Part shown: one piece after another, positions 1 through 10,218 of the stretch
Layout of the letters: every line of letters starts with the position of its first letter
How positions within the stretch are numbered: the first letter of the stretch is position 1
Assembly (NCBI RefSeq): GCF_904066215.1
Contig: NZ_LR880474.1
Span: 2,976,001-3,040,000 of the forward strand
DNA length: 64,000 bases
Reading direction: 5' to 3'
From: Microbacterium sp. Nx66
Lineage (GTDB): Bacteria > Actinomycetota > Actinomycetes > Actinomycetales > Microbacteriaceae
Notes under the pieces: generated by a model
Database searches by the model: none
What the model was told of the DNA's origin: nothing
Seen by the model: only the letters and a program-made list of their open reading frames with translations
Program-made: the position numbers and the translations under genes

Positions 1-111
1 CAGCACCGCCAACCGCCGACGACGATAGACGGCGGCGGAGTGACGGGGCATGCCTCCAGGTTAAGCGATCCCCCTCCACGAGCCTGGGAGGCGCGAGCGG
101 TCGTCCGGGGC

Positions 112-612
112 TCAGAGCACCTTGAGCATCCGGGTGTTGCCGAGCGTGTTCGGCTTCACGTGCGCGAGGTCGAGGAACTCCTCGACGCCGGCGTCGCCGC
201 TGCGGAGGAGCTGCGAGTACACGTCCGGATCGACGACCTGCTCCCCGATGGGGGTGAAGCCGCGACGGCCGAAGAAGTCGACCTCGAACGTGAGGCAGAA
301 CAGGCGCGTGAGCCCGAGCGCCCGCGCGTTCTCCTCGAGCCGCTCGACGATCGCCCGACCGACGCCGTGATGGAGCCAGTCGTCGCGGACGAGCAGGGTG
401 CGCACCTCGCCGAGGTCCTCCCAGATCACGTGCAGCGCGCCGCAGCCGATCAGCTCGCCGTCGGCCTCGGCGACGACGAACTCCTGCACGGCGCCGTAGA
501 GCACGGCGAGGTCCTTGCCGAGCAGGATGCGCTGCTCCACCATCGGCTGGAGCAGGTTCCGGATGCTGACGATGTCGGCGCTGCGGGCCGGCCGGACGAT
601 GTACGCGCTCAC
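112..612 (-). CDS. argA: Amino-acid N-acetyltransferase, short GNAT type (ArgA-like)
   Basis: A 166-residue single-domain GNAT protein. The acetyl-CoA loop reads VGRAIVERL after the strand GEVRTLLV, and the tail LAHVKPNTLGNTRMLKVL is typical of the short actinobacterial amino-acid N-acetyltransferases thought to acetylate glutamate, the first step of arginine synthesis. It lacks the amino-acid-kinase domain of E. coli ArgA. The start is GTG (base 612), with only a weak AGG upstream. It lies downstream of clpC on the same strand, separated by a strong hairpin, so it is probably a separate transcription unit. The GNAT assignment is firm; the substrate is inferred from family resemblance. Confidence 0.82.
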   Translation of the reverse strand: MSAYIVRPARSADIVSIRNLLQPMVEQRILLGKDLAVLYGAVQEFVVAEADGELIGCGALHVIWEDLGEVRTLLVRDDWLHHGVGRAIVERLEENARALGLTRLFCLTFEVDFFGRRGFTPIGEQVVDPDVYSQLLRSGDAGVEEFLDLAHVKPNTLGNTRMLKVL

Positions 613-815
613 CTGACCAGCCTAGGACCCACCCCTCCCGTCGGCTCTCAGACGGGGCACAGCTTCGGAGATCCCGACCGACACTCCGGCACCCAGAAGC
701 TGCGCCCCGCGTGTCGTCTGTCATCTCCGAAGTTGTGGCCAGGAGGGCGGCGGAGTGGGGACGACGAAGGGGCGGATGCTGTCGCATCCGCCCCTTCGGG
801 TGACCGTGTCGAGGA
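613..815. other. Intergenic gap with an imperfect inverted repeat
   Basis: About 200 bases without a gene. Besides the terminator at 765-798 there is an imperfect inverted repeat whose arms CTTCGGAGAT (near 664-673) and ATCTCCGAAG (near 723-732) are perfect, with further partial pairing outside. Its length and position resemble the intergenic repeats elsewhere in the window, but I see no second copy here. Confidence 0.5.
765..798. terminator. Hairpin terminator after clpC
   Basis: Perfect 15-base arms (765-779 and 784-798, arm CGAAGGGGCGGATGC) around the four-base loop TGTC, 18 bases past the clpC stop codon. There is no long T tract, as is usual for high-GC actinobacterial terminators. Confidence 0.8.
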
Positions 816-3347
<2,532 letters not shown>

Positions 3348-3359
3348 GTTGACTCCTTA

Positions 3360-3374
3360 TTCGCACGGGGCGAA
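3360..3374. promoter_or_regulatory. ClgR-like palindrome in the clpC leader
   Basis: TTCGC-ACGGG-GCGAA, 13 bases upstream of the clpC start codon. It fits the actinobacterial ClgR operator pattern GTTCGC-N5-GCG except for the first base. A second near match, GTTCGC-CGTGG-GCA, is at 3432-3445. The proximal site sits very close to the ribosome-binding site, which is unusual for an activator, so the distal one may be the functional one. Confidence 0.5.
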
Positions 3375-3455
3375 GACGCATGAAGCGCTTGTACATCGAG
3401 AGTAACGACCAGAAATGGCGGGTATGCCCGTGTTCGCCGTGGGCATAGCGAGGCC

Positions 3456-3501
3456 TTGACGGGTTTATCGACAGTCGTTATGTTAACGAAAGTCGATAAA
3501 C
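3456..3501 (+). promoter_or_regulatory. Promoter and overlapping long operator palindrome of the DUF2975-XRE operon
   Basis: A -35 element TTGACG (3456-3461), a 17-base spacer and -10 TATGTT (3479-3484) form a good sigma-70 promoter. A palindrome with 18-base arms (3463-3480 and 3484-3501, 16 of 18 positions paired, spacer TGT) covers the spacer and -10 region; the outer arms are GTTTATCGAC and GTCGATAAAC. It is AT-rich in a very GC-rich setting. The XRE protein at the end of the operon is the obvious candidate to bind it. Confidence 0.7.
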
Positions 3502-3522
3502 ACCGACCCACAGGAGGAGCAC

Positions 3523-4146
3523 ATGCTCGCCACGGAAAGACACCCTTCGCTCGCCGACGGCATCGCGCTCGGGCTCATCGCCACCGGTGCCGTCAGCGTC
3601 GGGATCGGCGCCATCGTCGCGGTCGCCCAGGCCGCCGACGCCCTGTTCTCCCCGTCGCCCACGGTCGTGATGCCGGTGCACGACGTCGACCTCTCCGCCC
3701 TCGACGGGGTGGCCGGGATCGAGGGCGCCGCCGTCGACTCCGCCCTCGTCACCCTCACCGCGCCGCCCACGGGCGCCCGCTGGCTGCTGCTGCTGGAGAC
3801 GGCGCTGCCCGCGCTCGCCACCGTGGCCCTGTGCGCGGTGGTCTGGTGGCTGGGCGTCTCCCTCATCCGCTCCCGCCCGTTCCGCGCCTCCCTCGGGTGG
3901 ATGTTCGCCGTAGCCGCCTGTCTGCTGATGGCGGGCACGCTGTTCGGCCAGCTCGCCGGCGGCATCGGCCGGGCAGAGATCGTGAAGGACCTCGCCGCGA
4001 CCGACCCCGCGGTCGAGGACGTCCTGTGGACGCTGCTCATGGAGTTCGATCTCGCACCCGTCGGGTGGGCGTTCGCGCTGGCTCTCGTGGCCGGCGTCTT
4101 CACCATCGGCCGCCGCCTGCAGCGCGACACGGAGGGACTGGTCTGA
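3523..4146 (+). CDS. DUF2975-like membrane protein, first of three
   Basis: A 207-residue predicted inner-membrane protein with about four hydrophobic segments (near 12-36, 86-108, 124-146 and 176-197) and an extracytoplasmic-looking loop after the first. The C-terminus RRLQRDTEGLV matches the conserved tail of DUF2975 proteins, which are often paired with a small XRE regulator. A strong AGGAGG lies upstream of the ATG. The stop codon overlaps the next start (TGATG). Function unknown; a membrane sensor or modulator for the downstream regulator is an inference from the pairing. Confidence 0.8.
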   Translation: MLATERHPSLADGIALGLIATGAVSVGIGAIVAVAQAADALFSPSPTVVMPVHDVDLSALDGVAGIEGAAVDSALVTLTAPPTGARWLLLLETALPALATVALCAVVWWLGVSLIRSRPFRASLGWMFAVAACLLMAGTLFGQLAGGIGRAEIVKDLAATDPAVEDVLWTLLMEFDLAPVGWAFALALVAGVFTIGRRLQRDTEGLV

Positions 4147-4778
4147 TGGCCACCACCGCCACCCGCTCCGAGCGGGCCGATGCGATCACCGTCATCCTCT
4201 ATGCGGCGGCGGCCCTCGTGACCGTCGGCATCGCGACGGTGCTCCGCGTGGGCGGCACCTTCCGCGACGACGGGATCGCGTGGACGCTCCCCATCGACGA
4301 GCAGCCGATCTCGGCGACCACCGATTCCGGGCAGATCTCGATCGAGGGCATCGCGCAGGAGGCGATGGTCTTCGCGACGGGGGTGAACAGCGTGTCGATC
4401 GCCGCCATCGTCGCCGCCATCGCGCTGTGGGCCCTGGCCGCCGTCGCCGTCATCGGCGCGGTCACGCTCGTCGCCTGGAACTTCCTCCGCGGACGGTTCT
4501 TCGTGCCGGGCAATGCGCGCGCCTTCGACGTGATCGGCTGGACGCTGGTGCTCGCACCGATGGCGATCGTGATGCTCGAGACGATGGGACGCAACGGCGT
4601 GACCGCGGCGCTCGGCCTCGGCGACGGGGAACCCGTGCACCCGATCGAGTTCTGGGCGATCGCGCCGATCTTCGCCACCGGGGTCACCGTCGGCCTCATC
4701 GCCGTCGCGTTCCGTCGCGGCATCCGGCTGCAACAGGAGAAGGTCGTGCTGGAGAAGGAGACGGAGGGACTGGTCTGA
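4146..4778 (+). CDS. DUF2975-like membrane protein, second of three
   Basis: A 210-residue paralogue of its neighbours with the same plan: a hydrophobic segment near residue 18-38, a polar loop (about 40-85), three further membrane segments and the tail EKVVLEKETEGLV. Its ATG shares a base with the preceding stop, and its own stop overlaps the next ATG, so translation is coupled through the operon. The sequence between membrane segments differs strongly from the other two copies, while the tail is kept. Function unknown. Confidence 0.8.
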   Translation: MATTATRSERADAITVILYAAAALVTVGIATVLRVGGTFRDDGIAWTLPIDEQPISATTDSGQISIEGIAQEAMVFATGVNSVSIAAIVAAIALWALAAVAVIGAVTLVAWNFLRGRFFVPGNARAFDVIGWTLVLAPMAIVMLETMGRNGVTAALGLGDGEPVHPIEFWAIAPIFATGVTVGLIAVAFRRGIRLQQEKVVLEKETEGLV

Positions 4779-5530
4779 TGATCTCGTTCGGTTCGGAGGC
4801 CGTCTGGCCGTCTCTGCTCAACATCGGGATCGCGCTCGCGGTCTGCGCGGCCGTCGTCGCCCTCGTGGTCTGGAACAGCCGTCGCCGTGGCAGTCGCACG
4901 GTCGCCCTCGACGCGGCGCTCACGCTGTCCGGGTGGTGGATCACGCTCTCCGCGCTAGGCGCGGTGGTCATCGTCGTCAAGGCCTTCACCGTGGACTGGG
5001 CGGAGCTGCACGGTGCGACGACGGTCTTCCTCGACTGGCCCTCCAGCCTCCCGTGCTCGGAGTACGGCGACAGCACGACGACCATGCTCACCTGCGGCGG
5101 CACGGAGCTGTCGGACTTCACGGTGGGCAACGCCTCGCTCGGGCTGCGCCTCCTCGCTGCGGCCGCACAGCTCAGCACCCTCGCCCTGACCACGATCCCC
5201 GCCGTGGTCCTCGCGCTCATCTGCTTCCACACCCTCCGCGGCCGCGCGTTCTCCCGCACCGTGACCCGCGCCCTCGTCGGGGGTGCGATCGCGTTCGGGG
5301 TGCTGGGCGTTCTCTCGGACCTCCTCAACGGCATCGCCGCCACCACCGGACTGCGGGAGGCCCTGCCGGCGGACAGCACCTGGTATCCGCAGACCTACTG
5401 GCTCACCGTGACACCGCTGCCGTTCGCCGCGGCGCTCGGCCTCCTCGCCCTCGCCGCGGTGTTCCGTCAGGGCATGCGCGTGGAGCAGGAGCGGGCCGCC
5501 CTGGAGCGCGAGACGGAGGGGCTGGTGTGA
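4778..5530 (+). CDS. DUF2975-like membrane protein, third of three
   Basis: A 250-residue member, longest of the three because of a larger loop (about 70-115) that contains two cysteines (PCSEYGD and LTCGGTE), which could form a disulfide if extracytoplasmic. It ends QERAALERETEGLV. ATG start overlaps the preceding TGA. The following XRE gene begins at a GTG overlapping its stop. As for its neighbours, no enzymatic motif is visible and the role is unknown. Confidence 0.8.
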   Translation: MISFGSEAVWPSLLNIGIALAVCAAVVALVVWNSRRRGSRTVALDAALTLSGWWITLSALGAVVIVVKAFTVDWAELHGATTVFLDWPSSLPCSEYGDSTTTMLTCGGTELSDFTVGNASLGLRLLAAAAQLSTLALTTIPAVVLALICFHTLRGRAFSRTVTRALVGGAIAFGVLGVLSDLLNGIAATTGLREALPADSTWYPQTYWLTVTPLPFAAALGLLALAAVFRQGMRVEQERAALERETEGLV

Positions 5531-5763
5531 GCCCGGCGGAGAGCGACGACGAGTTCACGGGCATTCACTGCCGTCTGGACGAGCTGCTGGCGGCTCGCGG
5601 GATGACGCTGACGGAGCTGAGCGCCGCCGTGGGCGTCAGCATCGTGAACCTGTCCGTGCTGAAGAACGACCGCGCCCGCGCGATCCGCTACTCCACGTTG
5701 CGGGCCATCTGCGAGGCGCTCGACTGCGAGGTCGGCGACCTCCTCGTCCTCGCCGATCGCTGA
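5527..5763 (+). CDS. Small XRE (Cro/CI, YozG-like) regulator
   Basis: A 78-residue helix-turn-helix protein, almost all of it the HTH domain: LDELLAARGMTLTELSAAVGVSIVNLSVLKNDRARAIRYSTL, then a short C-terminal helix. The GTG start overlapping the TGA of the preceding gene was chosen; translation could also begin later, since the family core starts near IHCRLDEL. Small HTH proteins of this type are commonly encoded next to DUF2975. It probably represses its own operon through the palindrome at 3463-3501. Confidence 0.85.
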   Translation: MSPAESDDEFTGIHCRLDELLAARGMTLTELSAAVGVSIVNLSVLKNDRARAIRYSTLRAICEALDCEVGDLLVLADR

Positions 5764-5768
5764 CTCCC

Positions 5769-5850
5769 GTCGACCCGCCCCCTTGAGCGCGCCCCGGCCT
5801 CTTGCGGACGCACGCAGGGGGCCGAGACGCACGAAGAGGGGTGGGTCGGC
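5769..5850. repeat. GTCGACCC hairpin repeat, copy 1
   Basis: Outer arms GTCGACCCGCCCCCTT (5769-5784) and AAGAGGGGTGGGTCGGC (5834-5850) with a partly paired interior. It lies six bases past the stop of the XRE gene, so it may end that transcript. Related copies are at 7903-7965 and 51308-51392. Confidence 0.7.
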
Positions 5851-5925
5851 GGAAGGGCGAGCACGGTCTCACAGTGGATTGCAAGCCCCTTCTATGAGTC
5901 GGCTGTGAGTGGATACGGTCGTCCC

Positions 5926-6267
5926 ATGATCAGCACCCGCACCCCCTCGCGTCGCGGCCTCCGCCTCCTGGCGATCGTCCCGGCCGCTGCCCTCGCCTTC
6001 TCCCTCGCCGCCTGCGCCGGAGAGAGCCGCCCCTCGGTCGACGATGTCGCCGACGGCATCCAGAAGGTCTTCGAGGGCACCCCGCAGGAAGAGGCCATGA
6101 CCGACGATGCCGCCACCTGCCTGGCCGAGGCCCTGGTCGACTCCGACCTCAGTGATGAGACGCTCGGCTACATCGCCGACGGGGAGGACAAGCAGCGGGA
6201 CGAGGCAGACAAGGCCCTGACGACCCAGATCATCCAGGACAACCTCCAAGACTGCGTCACGCCCTGA
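5926..6267 (+). CDS. Small secreted lipoprotein of unknown function
   Basis: 113 residues from the chosen ATG; an in-frame GTG seven codons earlier is possible. The N-terminus is a lipoprotein signal: arginines, a hydrophobic stretch and the lipobox LAAC with Cys30. The mature part is acidic, about 84 residues, with two cysteines (DDAATCLAEAL and LQDCVTP) that may form a disulfide. It resembles small actinobacterial exported proteins with no known role. A single-gene unit bracketed by a hairpin repeat and a terminator. Confidence 0.75.
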   Translation: MISTRTPSRRGLRLLAIVPAAALAFSLAACAGESRPSVDDVADGIQKVFEGTPQEEAMTDDAATCLAEALVDSDLSDETLGYIADGEDKQRDEADKALTTQIIQDNLQDCVTP

Positions 6268-6285
6268 GGGCGGGATCGCAGCGAG

Positions 6286-6317
6286 GGATGACGGCCTCGG
6301 GAGGGCGGCCGTCATCC
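6286..6317 (+). terminator. Terminator after the lipoprotein gene
   Basis: Perfect 11-base arms GGATGACGGCC and GGCCGTCATCC with a 10-base loop, 18 bases after the stop codon, followed by TTCGTC. Confidence 0.8.
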
Positions 6318-6411
6318 TTCGTCATATCCGCCCAGGGAATTCTCAGGCTCTCCTAGCGTTGAGCCTCATGGCGTGCACCCGGCGCGCCGCGATTCTGGAG
6401 TCCCCACCTCA

Positions 6412-7833
6412 ATGAGCACCACCGCACGCGCCCAGAAGGCGCCAGACACCCGCGGGCCGGTCCGGAAGCTGCTGACCTCGTTCGGCTTCCAGATCATCGC
6501 CGCCCTCGTCCTCGGCATCGCCGCCGGTCTGATCGGCCGCCAGCTCGGCGCCACGGCCGAGAACCCGACCGCCCTGTCGGGCACCCTCGACACGATCGGC
6601 AGCTCCTATGTGACGCTGCTCCGCGCGGCCGTCGTCCCGCTGATCTTCACCGCGATCGTCGCCAGCATCTCGAACCTCCGTCGCGTGCAGAACGCCGCCC
6701 GCCTCGCCGGCCAGACGATCCTGTGGTTCGCGATCACCGCTTTCATCGCGGTCATCATCGGCATCGTCCTCGGCCTCGTGATCCAGCCGGGCAGCCACGC
6801 CGGCGACGGCCTGGAGCCCGGCGAGCCGTATACGGTCGGCACCTGGTGGAACTTCCTGCTCGGTCTCATCCCGCAGAACTTCCTCGGCCTGACCGTCAGC
6901 ACCTCCCCCGGCGCCACCGAGGGTGCGTTCACCTCGAGCGTCGGCTTCAACATCCTCCAGGTGATCGTGGTCGCGGCCGTCGTCGGCATCGCGGCGCTCA
7001 AGGCCGGCAAGAAGGCCGAGCCGTTCCTCGTCTTCACCGAGTCGCTGCTCAAGGTCATCCAGCGCGTGCTGTGGTGGATCATCCGCATCGCGCCCCTGGG
7101 CACGTTCGGCCTCATCGGCTCCGCCGTCATCAAGTACGGCTGGGAGAAGCTCGCCTCCCTCGGCTGGTTCGCGGGCGCGGTCTACATCGGCCTCGCGCTC
7201 GTGCTGTTCGTCGTGTATCCGATCCTGGTGCGCACGCACGGCCTCTCCATCAAGCAGTACTTCTCGGGTGTGTGGCCCGCAGTGCAGCTCGCTTTCGTGA
7301 GCCGCTCCTCGATCGGCACGCTCCCCCTCACGGAGCGCGTGACCGAGCGCAACCTCGGCGTCCCCCGCTCCTACGCCTCGTTCGCGGTGCCGCTGGGCGC
7401 GACGACGAAGATGGACGGCTGCGCCGCGATCTACCCGGCCATCGCCGCGATCTTCGTGGCGCAGTTCTTCGGCATCGAGCTGAACTTCGTGCAGTACCTC
7501 CTGATCGTGATCGTCTCGGTCGTCGGTTCCGCCGCCACCGCCGGCACCACGGGCGCGGTCGTCATGCTCACGCTGACGCTGTCCACCCTGGGACTGCCGC
7601 TCGAGGGTGTCGGTCTGCTGCTCGCGATCGACCCGATCCTCGACATGGGCCGTACGGCGGTGAATGTCGCGGGTCAGGCACTCGTCCCCGCGATCGTCGC
7701 GAAGCGCGAGGGCATCCTCGACGAGGAGCTCTACAACGCACCCCGCGAGGGCCTGCCCTTCGCCGACGACTCCGGCGACGACGCCCCCGAGGCCGACGCC
7801 GCTTCCACCCCGGAGCCCGCCGGCGCGCGCTGA
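6412..7833 (+). CDS. Dicarboxylate/amino acid:cation symporter (DAACS family)
   Basis: 473 residues from an ATG preceded by GGAG. Eight membrane segments with two re-entrant hairpins are expected for this family, which couples uptake of glutamate, aspartate or C4-dicarboxylates to cations. Visible signatures are the HP1 serine-rich tip SRSSIGTLPLT, the TM7 motif KMDG (usually NMDG) and the TM8 stretch DMGRTAVNVAGQ. The last residue is normally Asp or Asn and the first position of NMDG normally Asn, so cation binding may differ. The C-terminal tail is acidic. Gene stands alone and ends in a strong terminator. Substrate cannot be read from sequence. Confidence 0.9.
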   Translation: MSTTARAQKAPDTRGPVRKLLTSFGFQIIAALVLGIAAGLIGRQLGATAENPTALSGTLDTIGSSYVTLLRAAVVPLIFTAIVASISNLRRVQNAARLAGQTILWFAITAFIAVIIGIVLGLVIQPGSHAGDGLEPGEPYTVGTWWNFLLGLIPQNFLGLTVSTSPGATEGAFTSSVGFNILQVIVVAAVVGIAALKAGKKAEPFLVFTESLLKVIQRVLWWIIRIAPLGTFGLIGSAVIKYGWEKLASLGWFAGAVYIGLALVLFVVYPILVRTHGLSIKQYFSGVWPAVQLAFVSRSSIGTLPLTERVTERNLGVPRSYASFAVPLGATTKMDGCAAIYPAIAAIFVAQFFGIELNFVQYLLIVIVSVVGSAATAGTTGAVVMLTLTLSTLGLPLEGVGLLLAIDPILDMGRTAVNVAGQALVPAIVAKREGILDEELYNAPREGLPFADDSGDDAPEADAASTPEPAGAR

Positions 7834-7847
7834 CCCGGTCTCCTCAC

Positions 7848-7881
7848 GAGCGCCCCACTTCCTTCCGGAGGTGGGGCGCTC
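7848..7881 (+). terminator. Terminator after the symporter gene
   Basis: Stem GAGCGCCCCAC...GTGGGGCGCTC with a short loop, 15 bases past the stop codon and followed by TTGTCTCC. Confidence 0.85.
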
Positions 7882-7902
7882 TTGTCTCCCCTCCCCACCC
7901 CC

Positions 7903-7965
7903 GTCGACCCACCCCTTTGCGTGCGTCCCGGCCCGTTGCGGGCGGTCGCAGAGGGGTGGGTCGAC
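7903..7965. repeat. GTCGACCC hairpin repeat, copy 2
   Basis: Arms of 19 bases (7903-7921 and 7947-7965), paired at 18 positions, starting GTCGACCCACCCCT. A further half-arm GGGGGTGGGTCGA follows at 7970-7983. It lies between convergent genes, so it could stop transcription from either side. Confidence 0.75.
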
Positions 7966-7996
7966 CGGAAGGGGGTGGGTCGAGGGGAAGGAGGGG

Positions 7997-9727
7997 TCAG
8001 CTGCGGCTCAGGGGGCGGGTCGCGCCGCGGGTGTCGAGCGCGAGCTCCTCGGCGTCCATCGCGGCCAGCAGCTCCCGCATGACCTCCTCGTCGAGCTCCC
8101 CGGCATCGCGCTCAGCGACGAGGATCTCCCGTCGCACCTGCAGCCATCCCTTGGTCAGCGCGACGAGGTCGTCGTAGGACGGGCGGGCCACGGTGTCCTC
8201 GACCTGCTGCGCGTCGTCGGTGTCCTTCTCCACCCGGGTCATGCGCTTCGTGAACGCGTCGAACATGCCGAGGTCGACCTCGCCGTGCTTCTGCTCCCAC
8301 TCCCGACGCTTCTCGGCGAGATAGGCCTTGCCCGCCTCGCGGCTCTTGGCCTTGACCGTCTCCAACGCCGCGACGTCCTCCTCGTGCTCCTCATCCCCGG
8401 CGATCTCCAAGCGCCGGATGAGCAGCGGCAGCGTGAGCCCCTGCAGCAGGAGCGTGCCGACGGTGACGATGAAGGCGACCACGACGATGGCGTGCGCGGC
8501 CTCGGTGTCGAGGCCGGCCAGGTCGGCGGCGGCCACCGCGATCGCCAGGGTCACCACGCCGCGCATGCCCGCCCAGGAGATGACCGCGTTGTCCTTCCAC
8601 GTGAGCCGCAGACCCGCCATGCGCTCCCGCACGATCTGCGTCCGCAGCTCGTCCGTGCTCTGGTCCCGCCATCGCCGGGACCGCCGGCGACGCTCGTCGA
8701 ACTCCCCGGAAGCGATGCCACGGTCCATGCGTGCGAGCCGGCGGCGGTCCTGGAAGTTCGACCAGGCGCTGATCGGGTAGATGTAGAGCGGCCGGACGAC
8801 GAGCACCACGAGCAGCACGGCGCCGGAGAGCAGGAGGATGTGCCCCACCGACTCGCTGCCGAGGTCGTTGAGCACCCGCGGGAACTGGAGGCCGATGTAG
8901 GCGAACACGAAGCTCTCCAGCAGCAGGTCGGCCGACAGCCACAGCGGCGCCTCCTGCTGCCGGGTCGTGTAGTCGGTGCGCGGGGCGTTGAAGCCGACGA
9001 AGAGGCCCATGGCCACGACCGCGAGGACGCCGGAGCCGAGCAGATGCTCCGCGATGTTGTACGCACCGAACGGGGCGAGAAGACCGAAGGTGCCGATCAC
9101 GACGGGGTCGCCGATGCGCATCCGGAGCTGGTGCAGCACGATTCCGAAGACGAGCCCGATCCCCACCCCTACGCCGACAGCGAGGAGGAACTGCCCGACG
9201 CCGCCCCCGATCGACACGGTCGCCCCGGCGAGGATCGCGGCGAACACCCGGTAGAGCGTGAGCGAGGTCGCGTCGTTGATGAGGCTCTCCCCCGACAGCA
9301 CCGTCATGATGCGGCGGGGCAGACCGAGACGACGACCGATCGCCGCCGCCGACACCGCGTCCGGCGGAGCGACGATGGCCCCGAGCAGCAGCGCGCCCGG
9401 CAGCGTGAGCGACGGCAGGATCCACCAGGCCACGAGTCCGACGGCGAACGCGGTGAGCAGCACCAGCCAGATCCCGAGACGGCGGATCTGCGGGAGGCTG
9501 CGCTTGAACCCGACGAACGACACGTCGAGGGCGGCGGAGTACAGCAACGGCGGCAGCACGAGGCCGAGCAGCAGGTGCCCGTCGATCTCCAGCTCCGGCA
9601 CGAACGGCAGGAACGACGCGGCCAGCGCGACGACGGTCACGAGCAGCGGGGCCGGCCATCCGCGCCACCGCGCGACGGCGGCCACGGCGACGGCTCCGAC
9701 GAGGACGTAGAAGATCCCGGCTTCCAT
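7997..9727 (-). CDS. Na+/H+ antiporter, CPA1/NhaP family
   Basis: 576 residues. The first 400 or so form a 12-13 segment CPA1 exchanger; the family motif is seen as SGESLINDATSLTLYRV, preceded by LLGAIVAPPDAVSAAAIGRRLGLP, with the ND pair expected to bind the cation. The last 180 residues are a charged cytoplasmic tail, helical and rich in Glu, Arg and Lys, probably regulatory. Role: exchange of Na+ (or another monovalent ion) for protons at the membrane. It stands alone on its strand, just after the MerR-type gene. Confidence 0.93.
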   Translation of the reverse strand: MEAGIFYVLVGAVAVAAVARWRGWPAPLLVTVVALAASFLPFVPELEIDGHLLLGLVLPPLLYSAALDVSFVGFKRSLPQIRRLGIWLVLLTAFAVGLVAWWILPSLTLPGALLLGAIVAPPDAVSAAAIGRRLGLPRRIMTVLSGESLINDATSLTLYRVFAAILAGATVSIGGGVGQFLLAVGVGVGIGLVFGIVLHQLRMRIGDPVVIGTFGLLAPFGAYNIAEHLLGSGVLAVVAMGLFVGFNAPRTDYTTRQQEAPLWLSADLLLESFVFAYIGLQFPRVLNDLGSESVGHILLLSGAVLLVVLVVRPLYIYPISAWSNFQDRRRLARMDRGIASGEFDERRRRSRRWRDQSTDELRTQIVRERMAGLRLTWKDNAVISWAGMRGVVTLAIAVAAADLAGLDTEAAHAIVVVAFIVTVGTLLLQGLTLPLLIRRLEIAGDEEHEEDVAALETVKAKSREAGKAYLAEKRREWEQKHGEVDLGMFDAFTKRMTRVEKDTDDAQQVEDTVARPSYDDLVALTKGWLQVRREILVAERDAGELDEEVMRELLAAMDAEELALDTRGATRPLSRS

Positions 9728-9784
9728 GCGGAAAGCGTAGCGGCGTCGTCCGCGCTCCCCGGTCCGCGGAGCATGGGCGGGGTG

Positions 9785-10093
9785 TCAGTCGCGGACGGGG
9801 CGCTCCCGTCCCGGCCCGTCCGCATCGAGGGCTTCGCGGAGGCCCGCGTTCTCGTCTTGCAGGTCGAGGACCCGCGCGATCCCGGCGATGTTGATGCCGT
9901 CCCCGCGGAGTTCGGCCGCGCGACGCAGGCGGGTGATGTCGTCGTCGCTGTACCGACGCGTGCCGCCGTCACTGCGAGCGGGCGCGAGAAGCCCCTTGCT
10001 CTCGAAGAGTCGGATCGTCGCCTCCGGCAGGTCGACGAGCTGGGCGGCGACGGCGATGCCGTAGAGCGGGGTGCGCGAGTCGCGTGCGGTCAT
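9785..10093 (-). CDS. MerR-family regulator, HspR-like
   Basis: 102 residues from the chosen ATG (an in-frame start 13 codons upstream is possible). An N-terminal MerR helix-turn-helix (YGIAVAAQLVDLPEATIRLFESKGLL...GGTRRYSDDDI) is followed by a short helix with EGIN-like GDGINIAGIARVLDLQDE, as in HspR heat-shock repressors. No metal-binding cysteines. It is divergent from hsp20, and a 17-base palindrome lies between the two genes, so it most likely controls hsp20. The HspR assignment is by resemblance and context. Confidence 0.75.
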   Translation of the reverse strand: MTARDSRTPLYGIAVAAQLVDLPEATIRLFESKGLLAPARSDGGTRRYSDDDITRLRRAAELRGDGINIAGIARVLDLQDENAGLREALDADGPGRERPVRD

Positions 10094-10159
10094 CCGGGTG
10101 TCCTCAGGTCGGGGTTGCGAAGAATCCTGCAAGTGTTCTATAACAAATCTACACCTGAC

Positions 10160-10176
10160 GTGCAGATAATCTGCAC
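10160..10176. promoter_or_regulatory. Palindromic operator between the MerR-type gene and hsp20
   Basis: GTGCAGAT-A-ATCTGCAC, perfect 8-base arms around one A. The GATAAT within it (10165-10170) could be the -10 of the hsp20 promoter, with no good -35 upstream, as expected for a regulated promoter. It differs from the classical HAIR element CTTGAGT-N7-ACTCAAG. Confidence 0.6.
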
Positions 10177-10218
10177 ACCACCTCAGCCCTTGCAGGGCCG
10201 CACGAAAGGAGAAACCTC

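Noticed and set aside
3383..3390. AAGCGCTT upstream of clpC as a fourth member of the LacI regulon
   Set aside because: Only the central eight bases match; the GG and CC flanks of the other three sites are missing, and clpC has no link to the sugar locus. Eight-base palindromes occur by chance in 64 kb.
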